Below, piece by piece: positions 1-4,270 of a stretch of 6,109 bases of DNA. Position numbers and translations under genes: made by a program. The notes beneath the pieces are model-generated. The model was not told the DNA's origin and made no database searches. It saw nothing but the letters and a program-made list of their open reading frames with translations. How positions within the stretch are numbered: the stretch's first letter is position 1; each line of letters opens with the position of its first letter. Source of the DNA: an uncultured Vampirovibrio sp. (lineage in GTDB: Bacteria > Cyanobacteriota > Vampirovibrionia > Gastranaerophilales > Gastranaerophilaceae); NCBI GenBank assembly GCA_910583725.1, contig CAJTXZ010000039.1, forward strand, positions 1 to 6,109, read 5' to 3'.

Positions 1-2208
1 CCCATTAGTTCCACCCCATTCAATATACACATACCCGTTAGCACCTTTGCCTCCATGGCCCGGCAGGCCATAATTTGTTACACCTCCACCGCCCCCGCCA
101 CCGGCGCCATAATTGTTTTCCTGCGCATCCGTGCCGGCGCTTTGTGCAGCCCCGCCTGAGCCTCCGATTAATTCTTCACCATCTTTTGAGTAGGAAATGC
201 CGCCTGCGCCGCCTTTAGCGCCGGAAGCCACAATATTGCCCTGACTGCCAGCCTTGCCGCCTATTATATTTTCATCCAAGTTTAGCCAGTTTAAATATTT
301 AGACCCGCTTGCTAGACTGTTTTTGTATAGTCCACCCCCAAGGCCTCCTGAATTTGCTATATATGTATTATTCGTTTCATATACCCCGCCTTTTCCGCCG
401 GAAACAGAGTATGTATTGCTATTTACTGCAATGCTTGTAGGGAGCCCGTCATTACCATTTTTGCTGTATGCATTTGTTTTAGCTCCGCCGGCTCCAATAT
501 TGACAGTTAGTGTTTGCCCTGGTAGGACATCTATTTCACCAAGCCATATCTGGCCTGCACCCCCGCCTCCGCCGCTATTAGTCAGAAGATTGTATTTACA
601 TTTTATTGCATTAGATTTTTCAGCCCAAGACAGGCGTATTGCACCGGGTTTTCCATGTGAGCCACCATTGCCGCCATTGCAGTAATTATCTCCAAACACT
701 GTTGCAACCTCGCCTCCGCCTACAATGGTAACATAAGTATTTTGCTTTCCGCTTTCGCCCCCTTTTGCGCCTCCTCCGCCCCCGCCGCCATTGTATGTGC
801 TTCCTGCAACAGAAGCCCATAGGCACCCCTGTCCTGCCATACCTGCACCTGCACCTGCACCGCCGGTATCGGGATGTTCACACTGGCTATAACCTGAAGC
901 AGAGCCGCCCCCGCCTCCATCAGGTCCGCCACCGCCTCCACCTCCTCCACCATAATCACCGCAAGCCCCGGAGCATCCGCCTCCGCCACCGCCAGAAGCT
1001 ATAAATAATGTTGTGGCACCTTGAGCTATAAGTGCAGGGCCTCCGCCTCCCCCACCTCCTCCATCACACCTAGTACCCCCGCCTCCGCCATTTCCACCTC
1101 CGTGGAATCCGCCCCTGCCTCCATTTCCACCATAACCAGTTTTGTATCCGCCATAAGAATAAGGCGTGCCGCTTCCATCAGCCCCGGCAGAGGTTGAGCC
1201 GCTTGCATTTGCGCCAGGGCCACCCATTCCTGAACTGTATCCGGGTGCTGTGGCAGTGCTTCCATTTCCACCACCGGCTGTGGCATACCCGGGCACACGC
1301 ACAAGATATCCATCTTTTAGGGTTGCACTGCCAGATAAATATCCGCCAGAGCCTCCGCTGCCACCCCACATACCGCCCCCGCCGCCACCTGCCCCGCATC
1401 CTACTATTGATACACTAAGAGAATCAATATTGGTTTCCCAAGTGTATCCGCCAGCTTCGCATTTGCTGTCAAGTTCCGGCTTGCCGCTGTTTTTATTTAA
1501 AATCAAATCAGCGATAGTTTGATTTGCGTATTCACCACCAGCATTACCATTCTTATAATCATAGTTTCCTGCATTCAATGACGCCATATGCCAGGCTGTA
1601 GAATGTCCTCCAGACGCTCCCCCACCACCACCGCCTATCATAAACACCCTAATCTTTTTAACATCCTTCGGTATAGTAAAACTCCCGGATGCAGTAAAAG
1701 TCTTATTGCCATATAAAGCATTTCCGCCAGATCCTCCTCCACCCATCATAGTAAGAGTTATCTTGCTTGCATCAGATGGTATATTAAATTCCTGTGTCTC
1801 TGAACTATCTGTTATAACACTATACACAGAACTCTTCTCATAATTAGCTGCCTCACTCATCACCTTAATATCAGGGTCTTTAAACCTCTTTGTCATTACT
1901 GGCGCTAACGCTGCCATAAGAAGTGAAGCAACAAGCAATGCCATAAGCATTTCAACGAGAGAGAAAGCTGATTTCTTCAAAAGGCTCCTGCGGGTGTCAA
2001 AATTTGTTATACGACTTACGCTTTTTATTTCTACAAGGGAGAAGGCTTGGGTTTGTGCTGCATTTTTGCCCGGCGGGCAGGAAGTTAAAACTTTAGCCAG
2101 CCAGGGGACAGATTTCCTTTTTTTATTTTTGGATTGCCAAAAAAACCGCCATTCAGGGCGCGGGTGCCATGCATTGAAGAATGCATGAAAAATTGAAACA
2201 TTTTTCAT
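1..2208 (-). CDS. Large glycine-rich protein with prepilin-type N-terminus (3' end outside window)
   Basis: Seen: reading the minus strand from ATG at 2208, all 736 codons to position 1 are open; no stop lies in the window. Residues 1-54 form a long, basic, Trp-rich leader. AFSLVE occurs at 55-60 and again at 81-86, where LKKSA/FSLVEMLMALL starts a hydrophobic helix (about 82-105) ending MTKRF. After a polar stretch (110-136) come beta-strand lead-ins ITLTMMGGGG (150-159) and IRVFMIGGGG (186-195), then long glycine tracts to the end. GAIRLSW (522-528) and GYVYIEW (725-731) look like closing strands of two glycine-rich modules; PGQTLTVNIGAGG (563-575) begins the second. About ten Cys are scattered through it. 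Known: the KKxA/FxLxE plus hydrophobic helix pattern marks type IV pilin/pseudopilin substrates of PilD-type peptidase; polyglycine modules of this kind occur in surface adhesins and phage tail-tip adhesins. Inferred: an exported fibre or adhesin subunit, probably close to its end at the edge. A TTG at 1980 behind AGGAG is an alternative start giving a normal short leader. Confidence 0.88.
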   Translation of the reverse strand, partial: MKNVSIFHAFFNAWHPRPEWRFFWQSKNKKRKSVPWLAKVLTSCPPGKNAAQTQAFSLVEIKSVSRITNFDTRRSLLKKSAFSLVEMLMALLVASLLMAALAPVMTKRFKDPDIKVMSEAANYEKSSVYSVITDSSETQEFNIPSDASKITLTMMGGGGSGGNALYGNKTFTASGSFTIPKDVKKIRVFMIGGGGGGASGGHSTAWHMASLNAGNYDYKNGNAGGEYANQTIADLILNKNSGKPELDSKCEAGGYTWETNIDSLSVSIVGCGAGGGGGGMWGGSGGSGGYLSGSATLKDGYLVRVPGYATAGGGNGSTATAPGYSSGMGGPGANASGSTSAGADGSGTPYSYGGYKTGYGGNGGRGGFHGGGNGGGGGTRCDGGGGGGGGPALIAQGATTLFIASGGGGGGCSGACGDYGGGGGGGGGPDGGGGGSASGYSQCEHPDTGGAGAGAGMAGQGCLWASVAGSTYNGGGGGGGAKGGESGKQNTYVTIVGGGEVATVFGDNYCNGGNGGSHGKPGAIRLSWAEKSNAIKCKYNLLTNSGGGGGAGQIWLGEIDVLPGQTLTVNIGAGGAKTNAYSKNGNDGLPTSIAVNSNTYSVSGGKGGVYETNNTYIANSGGLGGGLYKNSLASGSKYLNWLNLDENIIGGKAGSQGNIVASGAKGGAGGISYSKDGEELIGGSGGAAQSAGTDAQENNYGAGGGGGGGVTNYGLPGHGGKGANGYVYIEWGGTNG
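841..858. repeat. Hexanucleotide tandem repeat (ACCTGC x3) coding Ala-Gly
   Basis: Three exact copies of ACCTGC, followed by ACC. On the coding (minus) strand it specifies alternating Ala-Gly at about residues 451-456 of the glycine-rich protein. Units of six keep the frame, so slippage would change length without breaking the gene. Glycine codon runs nearby (GGA/GGC) are similarly repetitive but imperfect. Confidence 0.6.
2168..2187 (-). other. Perfect 8-bp hairpin early in the prepilin mRNA
   Basis: The coding strand reads CATGCATT, CTTC, AATGCATG: a perfect 8-bp stem closed by a 4-nt loop, covering codons 8-14 (HAFFNAW). It lies 21-41 nt after the start codon, where stable structure often affects initiation. 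It could tune translation of this abundant-codon gene or be a relic of a small palindromic repeat. No second copy was seen in the window. Confidence 0.5.
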
Positions 2209-2275
2209 AATGATTTGTAACCTTTTTTAAGATAAACAACAAAACTTTTTTGAAAATAACAAATTCTCTAAACTC

Positions 2276-2303
2276 ATAATATATTATTTTATTTTTTTGT
2301 CAA
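2276..2303 (-). promoter_or_regulatory. Sigma70-type promoter of the glycine-rich prepilin gene
   Basis: On the minus strand a perfect -35 TTGACA (2303-2298) is followed after 16 bp by TATTAT (2281-2276). The predicted transcript starts near 2269, leaving a leader of about 60 nt before ATG 2208. Within that leader, AAAAAAGG lies about 12 nt before the ATG and is only a weak ribosome binding site. The fit to consensus is the best of any promoter-like site seen in the window and supports 2208 as the true gene head. The -35 overlaps a plus-strand TTGTCA, so divergent promoters may share this site. Confidence 0.65.
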
Positions 2304-2324
2304 GAAAAGGGTTCAGGGTAAGAT
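2297..2324 (+). promoter_or_regulatory. Possible plus-strand promoter for a small RNA
   Basis: TTGTCA (2297-2302), 16 bp, then TAAGAT (2319-2324): five of six and four of six matches to consensus. Transcription would begin near 2331 and run to the terminator at 2479-2508. Its -35 box overlaps the TTGACA box of the minus-strand prepilin promoter, so the two could compete. In such AT-rich DNA chance matches are common, so support is modest. Confidence 0.3.
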
Positions 2325-2332
2325 GTAAATTA

Positions 2333-2345
2333 TGCCTGACAGGCA
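2333..2345. repeat. TGCC-N5-GGCA dyad
   Basis: TGCCTGACAGGCA, six complementary bases each side of a central A. First of several TGCC...GGCA dyads in this intergenic region (others at 2848-2862, 2961-2975 and 3003-3030). Could be an RNA hairpin or a protein-binding operator. Confidence 0.45.
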
Positions 2346-2478
2346 CCATATAAGAATTACGGCAGGAGAAGATTTTTTTAAGAAAAATATGCTTTTAAAA
2401 GGTAGCGTAAAATCAAAGATTTTATTTTTCAGGGCAGGTTTTAAAATATTGGTTTTCCTTTCTTTGTTGTTTTTATCC

Positions 2479-2508
2479 AAGCTCCGCTTTAAAATGGCGG
2501 GGCTTTTT
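2479..2508 (+). terminator. Intrinsic terminator, plus strand
   Basis: Stem AAGCTCCGC (2479-2487) pairs with GCGGGGCTT (2497-2505), nine pairs with one G-U, around a 9-nt loop, and runs into TTTTT then ATTTGTTT. The minus strand has no T-run after the stem, so it acts on plus-strand transcripts. No protein gene lies upstream on this strand, which implies a non-coding transcript or an upstream read-through stop between divergent units. Confidence 0.75.
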
Positions 2509-2654
2509 ATTTGTTTATAAAAATATATAAAAATATTAAAAAGTTTTAAATATACAAAAGATTATTTTTGCTTTTTTATAAAAAGTGCGGTAAATTTCAA
2601 ATAAATTTTAGTATCGATTTTATAAATATTACTGAAACCCGCTCATAATAAAAA

Positions 2655-2681
2655 GTTTGCCAGTCTAGATGATTAGCAAAC
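2655..2681. repeat. Inverted repeat GTTTGC/GCAAAC
   Basis: GTTTGC (2655-2660) and GCAAAC (2676-2681) are perfect inverted arms separated by 15 bp that include the palindrome TCTAGA. This could be an operator or the 5' hairpin of a short plus-strand RNA ending at the hairpin at 2739-2775. Six-bp arms alone are weak evidence. Confidence 0.3.
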
Positions 2682-2738
2682 ATTTAATAAACACGAGGAT
2701 ATTAAGAGAGAGTAAAATAATTCTTTTTTTAAAGTCTG

Positions 2739-2775
2739 AAAGCGCCTTTTAATTAAGGATTACAGAGCTTTTTTT
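2739..2775 (+). terminator. Possible intrinsic terminator, plus strand
   Basis: AAAGC (2739-2743) pairs with GCTTT (2767-2771), enclosing an inner stem CCTT (2745-2748)/AAGG (2755-2758), and is followed by a long T-run and a second T-run after GA. The internal loop is lopsided and the stem is weak, but the T-tract is among the best in the window. A transcript ending here would come from about 2640-2740; no promoter was convincing. Confidence 0.35.
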
Positions 2776-2830
2776 GATTTTTTTGTTCTTCCTGATTTAA
2801 AATTTAATTCCCTTACATTTTAATAAAGTA

Positions 2831-2975
2831 TTTAGCTTTTAAAAAATTGCCTGAAAATGGCAGTAATGTTAAGAAATGTTAACATATATTTAATGACAGT
2901 ACGGTGTTTTAAATTTCAGATACAGGTGGCAGGGGTGTTTAGCTTTAAAAAAAGATTGAATGCCGGAATCAGGCA
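2831..2975 (+). repeat. Diverged direct repeat, each copy ending in a TGCC-N7-GGCA dyad
   Basis: Copy A (2831-2862) and copy B (2938-2975) both start TTTAGCTTT, continue with an A-run, and end in a 15-bp dyad TGCC-N7-GGCA (2848-2862 and 2961-2975). They begin 107 bp apart; copy B carries about six extra bases before the dyad. A further TGCCGGAAT occurs at 3004-3012 (same 9-mer as 2961-2969) in a longer hairpin. The arrangement suggests a repeated regulatory site or a small intergenic repeat, not chance similarity of A/T runs. Confidence 0.45.
2866..2885. promoter_or_regulatory. Operator-like palindrome with extra half-site
   Basis: ATGTTAACAT (2876-2885) is a perfect 10-bp palindrome, preceded three bases earlier by the half-site ATGTTAA (2866-2872). 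Half-site plus full-site arrays are typical of cooperative repressor binding. No regulator is identified and no promoter is clear beside it. Confidence 0.3.
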
Positions 2976-3002
2976 AAAGAAAATGGCCTAAAAATTTAAA
3001 CC

Positions 3003-3030
3003 ATGCCGGAATTTCAATGTATTTTGGCAT
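3003..3030. repeat. Nine-bp hairpin with TGCC/GGCA base
   Basis: ATGCCGGAA (3003-3011) pairs with TTTTGGCAT (3022-3030), nine pairs including two G-U on the plus-strand RNA, around a 10-nt loop. It is followed by ATTTTAT, a poor terminator tract. It shares TGCCGGAAT with the repeat copy at 2961. Confidence 0.35.
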
Positions 3031-3122
3031 ATTTTATAAAAAATTTGTATTTTAAATGCTTAAAAATAAATTTTTCAAGACAAAAGACCCATAAGGAAAG
3101 GGGCAGAAAAAAATAAGCAAAG

Positions 3123-3144
3123 AAAAAACCGGTCGAAACCGGTT
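3123..3144 (-). terminator. Strong intrinsic terminator with TTCG tetraloop, minus strand
   Basis: Read on the minus strand: AACCGGT, TTCG, ACCGGTT, a perfect 7-bp stem (3144-3138 with 3133-3127) closed by the very stable UUCG tetraloop, running straight into six T (through 3123). The plus strand has no T-run after the stem. No protein gene precedes it on the minus strand, hence the small-RNA call. Confidence 0.8.
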
Positions 3145-3157
3145 AAATTTACCACAT

Positions 3158-3180
3158 ATTAGAGAGAGGAATTAGAGAGA
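3158..3180. repeat. Tandem 10-mer ATTAGAGAGA, 13-bp period
   Basis: ATTAGAGAGA at 3158-3167 and 3171-3180, separated by GGA. Within the candidate minus-strand RNA these become two TCTCTCTAAT boxes. A near copy, ATTAAGAGAGAG, lies at 2701-2712 on the plus strand and would be complementary to the boxes. Confidence 0.65.
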
Positions 3181-3242
3181 AAACTTTTTTCATAACCATT
3201 GGGTTATCGTTTCTATACTTATATAATTCCCCGGTTTATTTT

Positions 3243-3251
3243 TTTATAACA
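3243..3251 (-). promoter_or_regulatory. Extended -10 promoter of the candidate small RNA
   Basis: Minus strand TGT (3251-3249) followed by TATAAA (3248-3243), the extended -10 form that can work without a good -35. No -35 is recognisable at the usual distance. It would start RNA near 3236, just before the AAACCGG that complements the terminator arm. AT-rich surroundings limit confidence. Confidence 0.35.
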
Positions 3252-3309
3252 AAAAATTCTAAAAATTTAATTTTTCTTAACAATATAAAAACGAATATTT
3301 TTTTGATAA

Positions 3310-3315
3310 TATAAT
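3310..3315 (+). promoter_or_regulatory. panD: Possible panD -10 box (TATAAT) next to the start codon
   Basis: A perfect TATAAT ends 7 nt before the panD ATG, so transcription from it would begin at or next to the start codon and give a leaderless mRNA. No -35 at 16-18 bp is evident. No Shine-Dalgarno sequence precedes either ATG 3323 or the in-frame ATG 3329, which fits leaderless translation. Confidence 0.35.
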
Positions 3316-3322
3316 TTTTGTT

Positions 3323-3676
3323 ATGAATATGGAATTTTTATACGGGAAAATTCACAGGGCAACAGTAACCGATGCAAATTTAGAATACATAGGCTCTATT
3401 ACCCTTGATAAAAATTTGATGGATGCATCCGGCATTTTGCCAAATCAAAAGGTTGAAATTTTGGATGTAAATAATGGCGAGAGGTTTTGTACATACGTTA
3501 TTGAAGGGAAAAAAGACACAGGCACGGTATGTTTAAACGGAGCCGCTGCAAGGAAGGTGCAAAAGGGCGACAAAGTAATTATTGTGGCCTATGCCTCAAT
3601 GACAATCGATGAGTATAAGAATTTCAAAGCCAAAATTGTCCATGTTGATGAAAATAATAAAATTATCCCCGCTTAG
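3323..3676 (+). CDS. panD: Aspartate 1-decarboxylase precursor (PanD)
   Basis: Converts L-aspartate to beta-alanine in the cytoplasm, the beta-alanine supply for pantothenate and CoA. The 117-residue length matches the family. Proenzyme self-cleavage is expected at Gly24-Ser25 (YIGS), creating the pyruvoyl group on Ser25. Family active-site residues fall at their usual numbers: Lys9, His11, Tyr22, Arg54, Thr57, Tyr58 and Asn72, within GKIHR, NGERFCTY and LNGAAAR; this numbering also supports the start at 3323 over ATG 3329. The gene stands alone: panB and panC are not beside it. No Shine-Dalgarno is seen and TATAAT sits immediately upstream. Its last 14 bp overlap the convergent gene at 3663-4073. 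The identification is firm from sequence motifs. Confidence 0.96.
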   Translation: MNMEFLYGKIHRATVTDANLEYIGSITLDKNLMDASGILPNQKVEILDVNNGERFCTYVIEGKKDTGTVCLNGAAARKVQKGDKVIIVAYASMTIDEYKNFKAKIVHVDENNKIIPA

Positions 3677-4073
3677 GCGGCTTTTTATGTGGCGGAATAT
3701 GATTTGCAACGGGCGGTTTTTTGTGTATTGGCTTCATATGAGGTTTATGGTTTTTATAATGAACCGGCCTGAAACCCGGCCTTACTATTACTGAGGGCCT
3801 GTAATAGTTTGTGTATAATTCGTTTGAAATACTAAAGCTTACATTCGGGGTAGAGTAGCTGAATGAGATTCCGGGTGTAGAATAAGAATAATTTGTATTG
3901 CTGCAGTAGGTTGTACAATTTGTGCCCTCGCACACTGTGCGCGAAGGAGAACAGGGGTTTGGACATGGAGAATTGCAATAGGCTGATGCTTTTAGTGAAA
4001 CGCCTGTCAACATAAATGCTATGGCAAAAAGGCCAAAAAACATTTTAAATTTATTTAGCGTGAATCTTTTCAT
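3663..4073 (-). CDS. Small secreted Cys-rich, His/Lys/Pro-tailed protein
   Basis: Function unknown. The 136-residue product begins with a clear signal peptide: basic MKRFTLNKFK, a hydrophobic stretch 11-25, and a likely cleavage after ASA (29-31). The mature protein has three zones. Residues 32-57 hold six Cys (33, 37, 41, 48, 53, 57) amid Pro, Ser, Asn, an even number suited to disulphides outside the cytoplasm. Residues 61-84 are Ser/Tyr/Thr-rich with a repeated YSTP (64-67, 73-76) flanked by related ISFS and VSFS (69-72, 78-81). Residues 92-136 are strongly basic and rich in Pro, His and Lys (HKPHMKPIHKKPP). Start is supported by GGAGG nine bases upstream. Inferred: an exported small protein that may bind anionic surface polymer or metal through its tail. 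Convergent with, and overlapping, panD by 14 bp. The gene is very likely real; its role is not known. Confidence 0.82.
   Translation of the reverse strand: MKRFTLNKFKMFFGLFAIAFMLTGVSLKASAYCNSPCPNPCSPSRTVCEGTNCTTYCSNTNYSYSTPGISFSYSTPNVSFSISNELYTNYYRPSVIVRPGFRPVHYKNHKPHMKPIHKKPPVANHIPPHKKPPKRG
3669..3686 (+). terminator. Weak terminator at the convergent panD end
   Basis: CCGC (3669-3672), loop TTAG, GCGG (3677-3680), then C and TTTTT. The panD stop TAG lies mostly in the loop. The same short stem faces an A/T-rich tract on the minus strand, so it might serve both converging genes. Four pairs is short for a terminator. Confidence 0.35.
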
Positions 4074-4082
4074 AAATCCTTG

Positions 4083-4087
4083 CCTCC
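4083..4087 (-). promoter_or_regulatory. Strong ribosome binding site of the small secreted protein
   Basis: Minus strand GGAGG, nine bases before ATG 4073, the best Shine-Dalgarno sequence seen in the window. It fixes the start of the 136-residue frame. The rest of the 197-bp gap up to 4270 shows no convincing promoter or terminator. Confidence 0.75.
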
Positions 4088-4270
4088 AAACTGTTTACAT
4101 ACCTTAAAACGATTTATTAAAACAAAAGTTCATTTTTTACTTAAGACAATTAACCATTCTTAAACAATTTTAATAATTTGGGAAATTTATTTTAAGCGAA
4201 TCCCCCGTATTGGCTTTTTTAGGTTTATTTAGTAAAATAACTGGGTATAAACTTAAGATATATCAATGTT

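Larger units (their letters stand above)
2331..2508 (+). ncRNA. Candidate small RNA ending at an intrinsic terminator
   Basis: About 178 nt between a plausible promoter (2297-2324) and a good terminator (2479-2508). Internal hairpins are visible: TGCCTG/CAGGCA at 2333-2345 right at the predicted 5' end, and AAAATC-AAA-GATTTT at 2409-2423. I recognise no SRP, tmRNA, RNase P, 6S or riboswitch signature. An open frame from ATG 2332 exists but its stop (2520) lies beyond the terminator, which argues against it being the product. The terminator is the firm part; the transcript boundaries are inferred. Confidence 0.35.
3123..3236 (-). ncRNA. Candidate small RNA with CU-rich tandem repeat, divergent to panD
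   Basis: On the minus strand an extended -10 (TGT-TATAAA, 3251-3243) predicts a start near 3236, and a strong terminator stops the RNA about 114 nt later. Between them, GGGGAATTA (3232-3224) can pair with TAATTCCTC (3174-3166), nine pairs with one G-U, enclosing a perfect hairpin ATAACC-CAAT-GGTTAT (3207-3192). The 3' half carries TCTCTCTAAT twice at a 13-nt interval. The CU-rich stretch is complementary to purine-rich Shine-Dalgarno regions, a common target of regulatory small RNAs. A 16-codon frame (3199-3149, MVMKKVFSLIPLSNMW) lies inside but lacks a ribosome binding site. I do not recognise a known RNA family. The terminator is solid; the promoter and fold are inferred. Confidence 0.5.
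2209..3322. other. 1.1-kb intergenic region rich in hairpins, no convincing protein gene
   Basis: Between the divergently transcribed prepilin gene and panD lie 1114 bp with no convincing coding sequence. The only long frame (plus strand 2332-2520, 62 codons) reads across an intrinsic terminator, has no ribosome binding site and shows no recognisable motif. The stretch does contain divergent promoter-like sites (2276-2324), two plus-strand terminator-like hairpins (2479-2508 and 2739-2775), a minus-strand terminator (3123-3144), repeated TGCC-N-GGCA dyads, a diverged direct repeat (2831-2862 and 2938-2975) and an ATGTTAACAT palindrome. Three terminators without attached protein genes suggest non-coding transcripts. 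About 3031-3122 is featureless AT-rich sequence. Confidence 0.6.

Noticed and set aside
254..1522. Several open frames on both strands inside the first 1.6 kb (plus 254-685, 765-1004, 1166-1522; minus 720-989, 1026-1313)
   Set aside because: Low-complexity Pro/Leu/Arg/His- or Ala/Glu/Met-rich shadows of the glycine-codon repeats of the 736-codon minus-strand gene, which is open throughout and has pilin and Gly-module motifs.
1994..2188. Plus-strand 64-codon frame opposite the prepilin leader
   Set aside because: Antisense to the leader, with no ribosome binding site or recognisable motif; the minus frame has a strong promoter.
2332..2520. Plus-strand 62-codon frame with hydrophobic C-terminus
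   Set aside because: It reads through the terminator at 2479-2508 and has no ribosome binding site; hydrophobicity follows from T-rich sequence.
3127..3144. Plus-strand reading of the ACCGGT repeats as a transposon end or plus-strand terminator
   Set aside because: No T-run follows on the plus strand and no transposase or matching second end is present; the minus-strand terminator explains it fully.
3149..3199. 16-codon frame MVMKKVFSLIPLSNMW within the candidate small RNA
   Set aside because: No Shine-Dalgarno and its start is inside a hairpin; too short to support without translation data, so only mentioned.
3609..3794. Plus-strand 61-codon frame
   Set aside because: Overlaps the end of panD and is antisense to the secreted protein gene; no independent start signal.
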